Shown: positions 8,787-17,830, counted from the stretch's first letter. The stretch is DNA of 64,000 nucleotides from JBBDSU01 sp040904825 (GCA_040904825.1 JBBDSU010000056.1:17993-81992); one strand, 5' to 3'. Notes: generated from the sequence alone by a model not told the origin. Numbers and translations: made by a program.

Positions 8787-10241
8787 TTGGAATCCGAACA
8801 CTCTTGGAGCAAGCCAGAGCATTGCGGCCGTTGATAGCCCGACTCCAACCACGTTGAGGATCGCGCCGGCGCGGACCATTTGGCCCACCGTCACGAGTCC
8901 AGAACCGAACACAATCGCATTCGGCGGTGTGGCCACCGGCAACATGAAGGCGAAGGTCGCAACAAGGGTGGCGGGAACAGCTAGGACGAGCGGATCGAGA
9001 CCGAGGCCGGCAGCCGTTGCTGCCAGAATCGGGATGAGAACAGCGGCTGTCGCCGTATTGCTCGACACTTCAGTCAGCAGCACCACGATGGTTGCGACGA
9101 CGGCAATCAATGTGATGACCGAGAGGTGATCGAGGGTGCCCACGGACGTTCCGATGAACGCAGCGACCCCGTTGCGCTCGATGGCTGCAGCCAAGCTCAA
9201 CCCGCCGCCAAACAGGACGAGGATGTCCCACGGAATCTTTCGCGCGTGTTCGGCGTCGAGAACCATCACGCCTTTTCGCCAATCCACCGGCAGGACAAAC
9301 AGCATGATGGCGCCGCCGATCGCAATCGATGGGTCGGTCAAGCCCGCGAGGCCCGGAAGGCCCTCCAGCAAGGGGCGAGTCATCCAACCGACGGCTACGG
9401 CGACGAAGACGGCCATCGTCAGCCGTTCACCGCGACTGGGTGCGCCCATCTGACGCAGCGAACGTTCAATGATGGTGCGCCCGCCGACGATGGGAGTGCG
9501 GCTCGCACCGTGGGTCAGTAGCAGCCAGGCAATGGTGCCGAAGGTGGCTGCCAGAGGTACGCCGAGCAGCATCCATCGCCCAAATCCGATCGGGGTGCCC
9601 TGGTCGGCCATCCATCCGGCCAAGATGCCGTTGGGCGGTGTGCCAATGATCGTGGCCACCGAGCCGATGCTGGCGGCATAGGCGATGGCGAGCATCAACG
9701 ATGTCGCGAACCGGCGCTGAGTGAGCAGTTCGGCGTCAGACCGAGAGGCTTCGAGGTTGGGGGCGGCACCGTTGTCGCGATGCAGCAACGTAAGGACTGA
9801 CAGGCCGATCGGCAGCATCATGACCACGGTGGCTGTGTTGCTGACCCACATCGATAGCACTCCGGCGGCCAGCATGAAGCCGCCGATCAGTCGCCGTGGG
9901 CTTGTGCCGACCGTGAGCACGGTCATCAACGCGATCCTGCGATGAAGTCCCCAGCGCTGGACGGCCTGGGCGAGCATGAAACCGCCACCGAAGAGGAAGA
10001 TGATGTCGTTGGCGTACGGGCTTGTTGCTTCTGTGATATCGCCGACGCCCGTCAACGGAAAGAGGGCAACGGGCAAAAGTGCGGTGATCCACAACGGCAT
10101 GGCACTGGTGATCCACCAGGTCGCCATAAGAAGGCCCAAGGCGGCGGTCGCACGACCCTCGTGTGGCAGCACCGCAGCGGGAATGCTGTAATAGACAACT
10201 GCCGCCGCTGGAGGCCCGGCAAGCCGGCCCGTCCATGTCAC
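8781..10241 (-). CDS. SLC13/DASS-type anion symporter
   Basis: A 486-residue membrane protein with around 11-12 hydrophobic segments. It carries the duplicated SLC13 signature: SNTATVVMMLPI in the first half and SSNTATAAVLIPI in the second, plus NDIIFLFGGGFMLA and PPNAIVFGSG. The family imports di/tricarboxylates or sulfate, often with sodium. The start is a GTG at 10241. A hydrophilic linker around 180 replaces the RCK_C domains seen in the other SLC13 gene at 21330. Neighbours give no substrate hint. Confidence 0.85.
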   Translation of the reverse strand: MTWTGRLAGPPAAAVVYYSIPAAVLPHEGRATAALGLLMATWWITSAMPLWITALLPVALFPLTGVGDITEATSPYANDIIFLFGGGFMLAQAVQRWGLHRRIALMTVLTVGTSPRRLIGGFMLAAGVLSMWVSNTATVVMMLPIGLSVLTLLHRDNGAAPNLEASRSDAELLTQRRFATSLMLAIAYAASIGSVATIIGTPPNGILAGWMADQGTPIGFGRWMLLGVPLAATFGTIAWLLLTHGASRTPIVGGRTIIERSLRQMGAPSRGERLTMAVFVAVAVGWMTRPLLEGLPGLAGLTDPSIAIGGAIMLFVLPVDWRKGVMVLDAEHARKIPWDILVLFGGGLSLAAAIERNGVAAFIGTSVGTLDHLSVITLIAVVATIVVLLTEVSSNTATAAVLIPILAATAAGLGLDPLVLAVPATLVATFAFMLPVATPPNAIVFGSGLVTVGQMVRAGAILNVVGVGLSTAAMLWLAPRVFGFQL

Positions 10242-10368
10242 AGTGCGTTCGGCATTCAGTGGCTGCCTCAGCGATCGTGGCCGACGATTTGCTGGCCCCC
10301 GATCCTACGAGACGTATGGTCCGCCGTGCTTATCGTCACACGCAGCATGCGTCGCACCGGTCGTCGGC

Positions 10369-10998
10369 TTAGCCGCCGGATGCGCCACGTGCGAACGGCA
10401 CCTGCATGGCTTCAAGATCGACGACCTCATCGGCTACAGCATCCAGCAATGCGTCGTCGTGCGATATGGCCACCAGGATCATGCCCTCACCGACGCGCCG
10501 GAGCAGGACCTGCCACAGCTGGGCTTGGGTGATCGGGTCGAGCATGGCGCTGACTTCGTCGGCGACTACGGCTGTCGGCTGGTTGGCCAGGGCGCGTGCG
10601 ACGGTCAACCGCTGGAGTTCACCGCCGGACAGTTCACGGGGGTATCGGGAGAGCCAATCGTCATCGACAAACAACTCGTCGAGCAAGTTGTGGTCGCGAG
10701 GACCTGCCTCGTCAAGCGATCGGCTCAGGCGCCACCGCGGGTCGAGCGCGAACTCAGGGTGTTGCCCAATGAGCTGCACCGGATGACGACCAGTCGCAGG
10801 GATCGGTGCGCCATTGAGTTGCACCTGCCCATGGTTGGGGCTCAGATGTCCGGTCAACAGCCGCGCCAACGTCGACTTGCCAACGCCACTTGGGCCCCGC
10901 ACGCCGAGCACTTGGCCAGGGTGCGCAGCGATCGACACGTGGTCGATGACCCAGGGGCCGGGCTGATAGCGAAAACAGAGTTGATCGCCGGTCAACAT
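10369..10998 (-). CDS. Peptide/nickel ABC importer, second ATPase (NikE/DppF type)
   Basis: A 209-residue ABC ATPase: Walker A GPSGVGKST, Q-loop at LIGQHPEFAL, signature LSGGELQR, Walker B TAVVADEVS (Asp-Glu intact) and switch His in VAISHDD. It is short because it lacks the oligo_HPY tail usual in DppF, as many nickel-type E subunits do. I chose the ATG at 10998, which overlaps the upstream ATPase stop by 7 bp, because conserved sequence (MLTGDQLCFRYQPG) starts there; longer readings add non-homologous Arg-rich sequence. It is the last gene of the five-gene transporter. Confidence 0.88.
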   Translation of the reverse strand: MLTGDQLCFRYQPGPWVIDHVSIAAHPGQVLGVRGPSGVGKSTLARLLTGHLSPNHGQVQLNGAPIPATGRHPVQLIGQHPEFALDPRWRLSRSLDEAGPRDHNLLDELFVDDDWLSRYPRELSGGELQRLTVARALANQPTAVVADEVSAMLDPITQAQLWQVLLRRVGEGMILVAISHDDALLDAVADEVVDLEAMQVPFARGASGG

Positions 10999-11945
10999 TC
11001 GATTGCCTGACGATCGTTGATCCTGATGCATCGCGCGGTTGTGTCGCCAACACTCACTGCCGCGGGACGACTGACGGTGCACTCGTCGATAACCAGTGGG
11101 CATCGATCGGCGAACAAGCATCCGCTTGGCAGATCCAATGGCGATGGCTGCGCACCGGGCAGAGCTTCGAAGCCGTTGCCAGGCAGTGCGCGCCACAAGG
11201 CACGGCTATACGGATGCAACAGCTTGCTTCCGTCGCCGGTGAATGCCGATGTCGGTGCGAGCTCGACGGTGGTGCCCGCGTAGAAGACCGCGACCCGGTC
11301 AGCGACGGTCAGGGCACCCGTAAGGTCGTGGGTGATCAGGACGACCGCTGATCCCTCGTCAGCCAGCTTCCGCAGCGTTTGCAGAGCCTCAGTGACAATC
11401 GACGGATGCAGGCCTGGTGTCGGCTCGTCGGCAAGGATCAGGCGTGGTCGGCCGATGAGCGCGATCGCTGTGATCACGCGACGGGCCATGCCTCCCGAAA
11501 GCTCATGGGGGTATCGCGCCTCAACGTCGGGATCGAGATGCCTTTCGGCCAGCGCTTGGGTGGCAGCTTCGGCCGGGTCGACGTGTTGCGCGACTTGAGC
11601 AGCCCGTCGGACTTGCGCACCGACAGTGGCCATGGGATCAAGCGACGCCACGGTCTGGGGTATCAGTGCGATCTCGTGGCCTCGAAGCTGTCGTCGGCGG
11701 GCCGGTGTCAACGGTTGTCCGTCGAACGTCACGTCGCCGGATTCGCGGGCATTGGCCGGGAGTAGTCCGAGCAGCGAGTGGGCGAGCAGGCTCTTGCCCG
11801 AACCGCTGGCACCAACGACCGCCACCAGTTCGCCTGAGTCGACCGACAGGTCCAAACCCGTGACAACTTCGAGGGATTGGCGGCGCAGCCCACGCGCATA
11901 CTGCACGAAAGTCACCGACAGGTTCGAGACGTTAAGCAGGCTCAT
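10992..11945 (-). CDS. Peptide/nickel ABC importer, first ATPase (NikD/DppD type)
   Basis: A 317-residue ABC ATPase with Walker A GASGSGKS, signature LSGGMARR, Walker B LILADEPTPG and switch His in VLITHDL. Residues of about 250-300 form the oligo_HPY domain (LHPYSRALWRALP, GCLFADRCP), which marks the oligopeptide/nickel importer class. The ATG at 11945 overlaps the permease stop in the 4-bp ATGA arrangement, which decides the start over a codon 15 bp upstream. It powers import with the partner ATPase encoded just downstream. Confidence 0.92.
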   Translation of the reverse strand: MSLLNVSNLSVTFVQYARGLRRQSLEVVTGLDLSVDSGELVAVVGASGSGKSLLAHSLLGLLPANARESGDVTFDGQPLTPARRRQLRGHEIALIPQTVASLDPMATVGAQVRRAAQVAQHVDPAEAATQALAERHLDPDVEARYPHELSGGMARRVITAIALIGRPRLILADEPTPGLHPSIVTEALQTLRKLADEGSAVVLITHDLTGALTVADRVAVFYAGTTVELAPTSAFTGDGSKLLHPYSRALWRALPGNGFEALPGAQPSPLDLPSGCLFADRCPLVIDECTVSRPAAVSVGDTTARCIRINDRQAIEC

Positions 11946-12796
11946 GCGTGCACGCTCCAAGGGTCGGTGAGGGCGCGGATCTGCTGTCCGATGGCGTCAA
12001 CTGCCTTGACCACCAGCAACAGCGCGAGCCCCGGCAGCAGTGCCAGCCACCATGAGCCTGCCGACAATTCCCGCATGGCGTCGGCGAGAAGTATGCCGAT
12101 GGCTGGTGCGTGAGGGGGCAGACCAAGGCCGAGAAACGACAGTGCCGCCTCGTGCAAGATCGCGTGCGGAAACAACAAGATGGTGCCGACCATCAGGTGA
12201 GGGCCGAGGTGGCGTGACAGGTGGCCAGTGGCGATCGATGTCTCCGAGCGCCCGAGACGACGAGCAACCGTGACGTATTCCGACGCGGTGACTCGACGGG
12301 CCTCGGCTCGAAGGACACGGGTCAGGGTCGGCCAGTGGGTCAACGCCACCGCGATGAGCACCCCGCGGATGCCCCGTCCAACGGCGACAGCAATGAGTAT
12401 CAGCAAGACCAGATGAGGCAGTGACAGAAACAGGTCAACGAGCCAACTGACGGCTGCATCGACCCAGCGTCCAACCACACCTGCGACCGATCCAAGCACC
12501 AGGGCGATCGCGGCACTTATGAGAGCCGCCAATGCGCCGATCCCAAGGCTCAGGCGGAGTCCGACCACGGTCCGAGCCAGCATGTCACGTCCGAGGCGGT
12601 CGGTTCCGAAGGGGTGTTGCCAACTTGGTGGCTGGCGACGAGCGCTGAGGTCGGTGATGTCAGCAATGGGTGCCAGCACGCTCGCGGCGACCAAGGTCAA
12701 AGTGATGGCGATCGCAGCCACGGTCAGCTGAACCAGGGCGGTTCGACGACGATCGGTGTCGAGCGAGGTCGTGATCAGTGTGGTGTCCGCCGTCAT
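11942..12796 (-). CDS. Peptide/nickel ABC importer, permease C subunit (NikC/DppC type)
   Basis: A 284-residue inner-membrane permease with about six hydrophobic segments, the DppC-type N-terminal motif HPFGTDRLGRDMLAR and the EAA loop around REMLGRS-like ARRLGRSETSIATGHLSRH. It pairs with the B subunit encoded upstream to form the pore. Start ATG 12796 overlaps the preceding stop by 4 bp (ATGA). Confidence 0.92.
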   Translation of the reverse strand: MTADTTLITTSLDTDRRRTALVQLTVAAIAITLTLVAASVLAPIADITDLSARRQPPSWQHPFGTDRLGRDMLARTVVGLRLSLGIGALAALISAAIALVLGSVAGVVGRWVDAAVSWLVDLFLSLPHLVLLILIAVAVGRGIRGVLIAVALTHWPTLTRVLRAEARRVTASEYVTVARRLGRSETSIATGHLSRHLGPHLMVGTILLFPHAILHEAALSFLGLGLPPHAPAIGILLADAMRELSAGSWWLALLPGLALLLVVKAVDAIGQQIRALTDPWSVHA

Positions 12797-13794
12797 GATC
12801 CGACCTTGCGGTCAAGCAGTGAGATCCGCGGGTCGATGCGTGTGGCGATGATGTCACCGAGCAGATTCCCGATGTAGACAAACAACGCCGCAAACAGGGC
12901 GATACCGAGCAGCAGAGGCAGGTCACCTCGGAGCCCCGCTTCGACCGTTGCGCGTCCCAGCCCCGGATAGTTGAACACCTGTTCTGCCAGGATTGATCCG
13001 CCGAGTAGTTCTGACAACGAAGCAAACTGCAGCGTGAAGGCTGGCACTGCCGCATTGCGAAGGACGCGATGACGGATCAGCGGCCAGCCCTTTTCGCCTT
13101 GCGCGCGTGCAAAGGTCACGTGATCGCTGGCCAGTACATCGATGACCTGCTCGCGAGTGTGGAGTGCGATCGGGGCGATGCCGATGAGGCTTAGGGTGAT
13201 GGCGGGAAGCGCAAGATGGGCTAGTCGCTGCCCCAATGTCGCGGTGGCCGGGTCGACGCCGATGGGTGTTGCGCAGCACACCGGCGCCCATCCGAGTTGG
13301 ACGGCAAACAAGGTGAGCATGAGCAGGCCGACCCAGAACGTCGGTGCTGATGCGAAGGTGTAGGCGAGCCACCTGATCACTTTGTCGGCCAGCCGGTCGC
13401 GCCGCATAGCTGCGATGACGCCGAAGGTGAATCCGATGATCCCCGACAACACCCAGGCCGCAGCCAACAGTGTCAACGATGTCCGGAAGCGTGTCGAAAT
13501 CACCTCGGTGACCGGTGCGTTGAAAATTGACGATGTCCCGAGGTCGCCTTGAGCGACGTTGCCTATCCACCGCGCGAACTTCACCGGCGCAGGGTCGTCA
13601 AACCCCCACCTTTCGGCGATCATCGCCCGCTGTTCAGGTCCGACCCTGGCTATCTCGGCGCCCACGTAGGCGTCAACCGGGTCAAGCGGCGATGCTTCCA
13701 GCAGCAGAAACGCACCGACGGCTACACCGGCGAGCAGCAGAACGAGCCGTGCGCTGCGTACACCGATAAACCGGGCGACACGACGGTTTAGCAC
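12793..13794 (-). CDS. Peptide/nickel ABC importer, permease B subunit (NikB/DppB type)
   Basis: A 333-residue permease. It shows the DppB features: N-terminal membrane anchor, WGFDDPAPVKFARWIGNV, GDLGTSS, and an EAA-type loop FARAQGEKGWPLIRHRVLRN. I chose the GTG at 13794, which overlaps the substrate-binding protein stop by 7 bp; the longer upstream open frame is antisense-like filler over the neighbouring gene. A Cys pair at WAPVCCATPIG faces a loop and is not typical. Confidence 0.9.
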   Translation of the reverse strand: MLNRRVARFIGVRSARLVLLLAGVAVGAFLLLEASPLDPVDAYVGAEIARVGPEQRAMIAERWGFDDPAPVKFARWIGNVAQGDLGTSSIFNAPVTEVISTRFRTSLTLLAAAWVLSGIIGFTFGVIAAMRRDRLADKVIRWLAYTFASAPTFWVGLLMLTLFAVQLGWAPVCCATPIGVDPATATLGQRLAHLALPAITLSLIGIAPIALHTREQVIDVLASDHVTFARAQGEKGWPLIRHRVLRNAAVPAFTLQFASLSELLGGSILAEQVFNYPGLGRATVEAGLRGDLPLLLGIALFAALFVYIGNLLGDIIATRIDPRISLLDRKVGS

Positions 13795-15395
13795 ACCCAA
13801 CGCCAGTCGAGGATGCCAGCGGTCACTGGCCAACCGTGGCCATGGGGTTCGACCTGCGGTTGACCGAGGTCGAGGCATTCGTCGGCGTAATAGGTGTGGT
13901 CAAGGTTGATCAGCCATGCCCATGCGGCGAGCGACGGAGCCGAGAACCCATGGCCGTCCTCATCGAGTTGGGCGGCGCGCCACCAGACATTGGCTTCATC
14001 CAGACTCGCCGCACCCATCGCCAGGTCGAGGTAGGTGTCGACTTGATCGTCGGCGAAGAATCCTGCGTTGAATGAACCGGTGCCGGCCAATGCGCTGTGA
14101 TGAAGGTTGTACATCTCGGTCGGGTCATGGCTGCCCCACCCGAAGACGACGGCGTCGGTGTGCCGACGTTCGTCGATGATGTCCCAGCCGACTCCGTCAA
14201 CGTCAACGACGATGCCTAGTTCGGCGACCATGTCACGGAAGGCGAGCGCCAACGCTTGACGGACAGGATCAGTTCCGGGATACAGCAGGGTGAAGCGCGC
14301 TTCTACGCCATCACGAGATCGTGGTTGGCCGGTCCAATCAGCAGCCTCGAGGATCGCCGCAGCACTATCGAGGTCGCCGTCGGCGACGATCGAGGCAGGT
14401 TCGAACCACGGAAGGCCGTCCACGGGGCCGTAGGCGGGTGTGCCGAATCCTTCTAGCACCCCCTCGACGAGTGCGCTGCGGTCGACCGCCACGTTGATCG
14501 CCTGGCGGATCGCAAGGTCTGAAGTGACGTCGTTGCCGATCGGCTTGCCGTCGTCGGTGACCTCGCCGGTGTCGGGTCGGTAGGGGAACATCACTCCGCG
14601 GTTGTCGACCGATGTCACGCGAATGAGCGACATCCCTTCGATTGCGTCGCCAGCCAGGGTCTGGGGCACGCTGGCGAGGTGGACGTCGCCTGATCGCGCG
14701 GCGGCAAGGGTCGTGTCGGCATCGGTGAATAACAAGACGATGCGCGCAAACTCGGGTAGATCACCGTGGTAGTCGGCATAGCGGGTGGCGACTACTTGTT
14801 GCCCAGTGTCCCAACGTTCGAAGACAAACGGCCCGGAACCGACGGGTCCACGCCCATAATCATCGCCATGTGCGTGTGCTGGCACGATGCCCAAAGTGGC
14901 GAGCCGGTGGATGAAGGTGCTACGTGGTCGCTCGAGTTCAAGCTCGACGGTCACCTCATCGACGACGCGAGCTTCGGCGAGGTCGGTGAGATCGATGACG
15001 CCGCCACTGGCTGCTGCAGCCGAGAATGTGAAAGCCACGTCGTGCGCCGTCAGCGGCTCGCCGTCGTGGAAACGAACGTCGTCCCTGATGGTCACCGTCC
15101 ATATCAGGCCGTCATCGGATACCGACACGCCGGTGGCCAGATCGTTGACAAGCTCCAGGTCGCTATCACGGCGCAGCAGTGTCGACTGGAACAGTGGGGA
15201 GCCGTACTCGCCCCAGCCCAGCGTGGGGTCGAAGCCGCCATCCGGTTCGGAACCAACGGCCAAGACAAGCGACTCAGGGGCTGCCGTCGGTTCATCCGTC
15301 GACGATGTCGTGCAAGCGGTCACCGCTAAAGTGAGAGTGGCGATTGCTGCGATGATGCGAGGTCGGCGCACCGCGCGAACGAACAGGAACAACAT
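13788..15395 (-). CDS. ABC importer substrate-binding lipoprotein, family 5 (probable nickel/peptide receptor)
   Basis: A 535-residue solute-binding protein of SBP family 5. The N-terminus has a lipoprotein signal peptide with lipobox LAVTAC, so the mature protein is tethered outside the membrane. Family features include LATGVSVSDDGLIWT, IRDDVRFHDGEPLTA and SDLAIRQAINVAVDR. The ATG at 15395 is preferred over TTG 15416 because GGAGAG lies 8 bp before it. It is the first gene of the operon; a Nur-box-like palindrome at 15469-15485 precedes it, which favours nickel over peptide. A His-rich motif NLHHSAL may be relevant to metal binding (inference). Confidence 0.88.
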   Translation of the reverse strand: MLFLFVRAVRRPRIIAAIATLTLAVTACTTSSTDEPTAAPESLVLAVGSEPDGGFDPTLGWGEYGSPLFQSTLLRRDSDLELVNDLATGVSVSDDGLIWTVTIRDDVRFHDGEPLTAHDVAFTFSAAAASGGVIDLTDLAEARVVDEVTVELELERPRSTFIHRLATLGIVPAHAHGDDYGRGPVGSGPFVFERWDTGQQVVATRYADYHGDLPEFARIVLLFTDADTTLAAARSGDVHLASVPQTLAGDAIEGMSLIRVTSVDNRGVMFPYRPDTGEVTDDGKPIGNDVTSDLAIRQAINVAVDRSALVEGVLEGFGTPAYGPVDGLPWFEPASIVADGDLDSAAAILEAADWTGQPRSRDGVEARFTLLYPGTDPVRQALALAFRDMVAELGIVVDVDGVGWDIIDERRHTDAVVFGWGSHDPTEMYNLHHSALAGTGSFNAGFFADDQVDTYLDLAMGAASLDEANVWWRAAQLDEDGHGFSAPSLAAWAWLINLDHTYYADECLDLGQPQVEPHGHGWPVTAGILDWRWVC

Positions 15396-15446
15396 CGTGG
15401 CATCTCTCCACTTCAAGTACCGGGTTACCGACGTGACGAATCCGAA

Positions 15447-15462
15447 CGATACTGGAGTATCG
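15447..15462. repeat. Perfect 7-2-7 palindrome in the nickel-type ABC promoter
   Basis: CGATACT-GG-AGTATCG, perfect arms of 7 bp, lying 7 bp from the Nur-like box and overlapping the putative -10 (GATACT on the minus strand). It could be a second operator half or an RNA start hairpin. Confidence 0.5.
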
Positions 15463-15485
15463 CACTAGTTGCGACTCAGTTGCAA
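15456..15485 (-). promoter_or_regulatory. Putative promoter of the ABC operon
   Basis: On the minus strand a -35-like TTGCAA (15485-15480), an 18-bp spacer and a -10-like GATACT (15461-15456) precede the lipoprotein start by about 60 bp. The -35 is contained in the Nur-like box, so a bound repressor would block polymerase. Matches to consensus are partial. Confidence 0.4.
15469..15485. promoter_or_regulatory. Nur-box-like operator (nickel uptake regulator)
   Basis: The 17-bp sequence TTGCGACTCAGTTGCAA fits the Nur box described for Streptomyces coelicolor (tTGCaa-N5-ttGCAA): left half TTGCGA, 5-bp spacer CTCAG, right half TTGCAA. It sits 74 bp upstream of the ABC importer's first gene. Nur is a Fur-family repressor active with nickel. 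No fur/nur gene lies in this window. Confidence 0.6.
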
Positions 15486-15608
15486 TAAGGGGCGACGGTC
15501 GCTGCGGTCTGCTGCCGGTGAACGACCGCTGCGAATGACGGCCAACTCATTCCGTTGTCCGGTGACGTCGATCGGCATCCCCTACAACTTGTCAGCGAAG
15601 GGACAAGA

Positions 15609-16382
15609 ATGGATCTGGGTATCAAAGGCAGGGTCGCATTTGTCGCTGCGTCGACAGCTGGCCTTGGTCTCGCCACCGCCAGGCGGTTGTCGGCGGAAGG
15701 CGTGAAGGTCGTCGTGGCCGGTCGACGTGGAGACCTCGCCGCATCGATCGCATCGGAACTGCCCGGCGCGATCGGTGTCACGCTTGATGTCACCGATCCT
15801 TCGTCGGTGACGGCTGCACTTGACACCACTCGTGATCAGCTTGGTGACATCGACATTCTTGTGCTCAATTCCGGCGGCCCTGCCCCGGGAGGTCCGCTGG
15901 ATCTCGGAATTGAGGATCAGCAGCGCGCCGCTGAACTGTTGCTCTATCCCCATCAGCGGATGATCGCCGAGGTCATTGAGCACATGCGGTCACAGCGGTG
16001 GGGTCGGATCGTTGCGGTCGGATCAACAGCTGTCGTGCAACCGAGCCAGCAACTGGTGTTGTCCTCGACATTCCGGGCTGCGCTGGCGGCCTATCTCAAG
16101 GCCCTCGCAGGCACCGTTGCAGCAGACGGCGTCACCGTGAACATGGTCCATCCGGGACGAGTGGCCACCGAACGCCTCGACCAGTTGGATGCGGCGGCGG
16201 CTAAGCGTCGAGGAGTCACGGTCGACGAGGTTCGCGCGGAGTCGCTCGCGTCGATTCCTATTGGCCGGGCTGGCGATCCCGACGAATTTGGGGCCGTTGT
16301 CACCTTCCTGTGTTCGGTACCCGCGGCATACGTGACCGGAGAACAGATTCGTGTTGACGGTGGCGTCGTCCGTGGGTGGTGA
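15609..16382 (+). CDS. SDR-family protein with Ser-x3-Arg in place of the catalytic Tyr-x3-Lys
   Basis: A 257-residue classical-length SDR. The cofactor motif is STAGLGLA instead of TGxxxGIG, followed by NSGGPAPG in place of NNAG. The region that should hold YxxxK reads LSSTFRAAL, i.e. Ser-x3-Arg, as in the FabG-like subgroup with LSNxxRAAV. The usual catalytic Ser is kept (VAVGSTAV). The C-terminus VTGEQIRVDGGVVRGW is FabG-like. Enzyme activity therefore cannot be assumed. The ATG at 15609 follows AAGGGACAAGA. Its end overlaps the next MFS gene. Confidence 0.82.
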   Translation: MDLGIKGRVAFVAASTAGLGLATARRLSAEGVKVVVAGRRGDLAASIASELPGAIGVTLDVTDPSSVTAALDTTRDQLGDIDILVLNSGGPAPGGPLDLGIEDQQRAAELLLYPHQRMIAEVIEHMRSQRWGRIVAVGSTAVVQPSQQLVLSSTFRAALAAYLKALAGTVAADGVTVNMVHPGRVATERLDQLDAAAAKRRGVTVDEVRAESLASIPIGRAGDPDEFGAVVTFLCSVPAAYVTGEQIRVDGGVVRGW

Positions 16383-17736
16383 CGGGCGCGTCAATCCCGC
16401 CCGAATGTCGCTGTTGTTGGCCTTTGGCACCGCCTTCGTCGTCTTTGGGCAGGGTGCGGCCATGCCGGTCTTGCCTGAGTTCACGCTGGGGTTGGGTGCC
16501 AGCACGGTAGGGGTGGCATGGGCGGTTGCGCTGTTTCCGGTCGGCCGCCTGCTTGTCAACGTGCCCATTGGGACCTACTACTCGAAATTGCCGCCGCGCG
16601 GCGTCTTGCTTGTCGGAGCCCTGACCACGGCGATCGGTGTCATCGGATGTGGGTTTGCGCCAGGGTTCTGGTCCCTGCTCGGTTTCCGCGCGGTCGGAGG
16701 AATCGGCTCGGGCATCTACATGACCGCAGCAATCTTGACGGTGTTGGAGGTGGCCCCGGCCGGAGATCGTGGCCGCTACATCGGGACGAACCAGACTGGG
16801 CTTGTCTCCAGTCTGACGATCGCACCAGCGGTCGGGGGATTCTTCGGTGAATGGTTCGGCAACCGTGCCTCGTTCATCTTGGTGGGCATCATCTCGCTCG
16901 TTGGGGCCCTGTATGTGCTGCTCAAGATCCCTCCCTACCGGACACTCGCTGACCATGCGACCGACGAAGCCGGTGAGCATTCTGACGGCATCGACGCCGA
17001 TGCAGGCGCCACGCCGAAGATCCTGAACAACCCGGAGACGCCCGAAACAGCGGGTGCCCCGGGCTCCGACGGCTTGGCTCCCAGTGGCCGTGACTCTGGT
17101 GGCTCTGATCGTGCTGGTGGCTCTGGCGAGAAAAAGTCGGCCGCAGAGACCTTGCTGCAACCAGAATTCCTCATGGCGTGTGCAGTCGGATTCATGATCT
17201 TTGGGACTCGCATCGGGAGTCGAGCCACGCTCTTGCCGCTGATCGGAACCGTCGAGTTCGGAATGTCAGTCGGTGACCTAGGGGTGCTGTTCTCTGCGAT
17301 GTCGGTGCTGTCCTTGATCGTGCTGCAGGCATCAACAAGAATCACCGACCGCGTCGGCAAGGTGCGGATGATCGTGCCAGCGATGGCCGTCGCAGCTGGC
17401 GGCCTGGTGGCACTGGCGTATGCCACCTCCGTTCCGATGCTGTGGATTGGCGGCTTGATCGTGACGGTAGGGCTGTCGGCCGCAGGTCCTGCTCCGGCTG
17501 CATGGGCTGCTGACGTGACACCACCTGAGCGTCACGGCGTCGCCATGTCCTGGTTCCGGACGCTCAACGACGTCGGTTCGCTGGTTGGCCCGGTTGCGCT
17601 CGCTGCACTGGCAGCCGCAGTCACGTTCGGTGTCGCATTCGTCGCGAACGCGGGGATCATGGTGGTGCTCGCTATCGCGACTTGGCGTTTCCGGGTGGGC
17701 AAGCCGCCGATCGGTGTGAAGGCCCCCGCCGCCTAG
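16372..17736 (+). CDS. MFS transporter with long hydrophilic central loop
   Basis: About 454 residues with 12 hydrophobic segments and an unusually long acidic/Gly-Ser loop of about 70 residues between TM6 and TM7. Motifs: LPEFTLGLG, FRAVGGIGSGIYMTAA, GRYIGTNQTGLV, VTPPERHGVAMSWFRTLND. This resembles drug-export MFS proteins. The start is uncertain: GTG 16372 overlaps the SDR stop by 11 bp, while GTG 16351, GTG 16360 and ATG 16405 are alternatives. Overlap implies co-expression with the SDR. Confidence 0.8.
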   Translation: MGGDGRVNPARMSLLLAFGTAFVVFGQGAAMPVLPEFTLGLGASTVGVAWAVALFPVGRLLVNVPIGTYYSKLPPRGVLLVGALTTAIGVIGCGFAPGFWSLLGFRAVGGIGSGIYMTAAILTVLEVAPAGDRGRYIGTNQTGLVSSLTIAPAVGGFFGEWFGNRASFILVGIISLVGALYVLLKIPPYRTLADHATDEAGEHSDGIDADAGATPKILNNPETPETAGAPGSDGLAPSGRDSGGSDRAGGSGEKKSAAETLLQPEFLMACAVGFMIFGTRIGSRATLLPLIGTVEFGMSVGDLGVLFSAMSVLSLIVLQASTRITDRVGKVRMIVPAMAVAAGGLVALAYATSVPMLWIGGLIVTVGLSAAGPAPAAWAADVTPPERHGVAMSWFRTLNDVGSLVGPVALAALAAAVTFGVAFVANAGIMVVLAIATWRFRVGKPPIGVKAPAA

Positions 17737-17804
17737 CGGTGGGCCGCTCGTCGCAGATGCTGGTAGGTCAGTGGCACCAGGGCGTGCTGTGACACAACCA
17801 CGGT

Positions 17805-17819
17805 GTGCGCACTGCGCAC
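17805..17819. repeat. 15-bp palindrome upstream of the helicase -10
   Basis: GTGCGCA-C-TGCGCAC, a perfect palindrome with one central base, located where a -35 would be relative to the TATGCT at 17831-17836. It could be an operator. Confidence 0.4.
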
Positions 17820-17830
17820 CACGCATCAGG

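Noticed and set aside
14395..14415. A GGTTCGAACC-like T-arm suggesting a tRNA
   Set aside because: It lies inside the substrate-binding protein gene and has no matching acceptor or anticodon stem around it.
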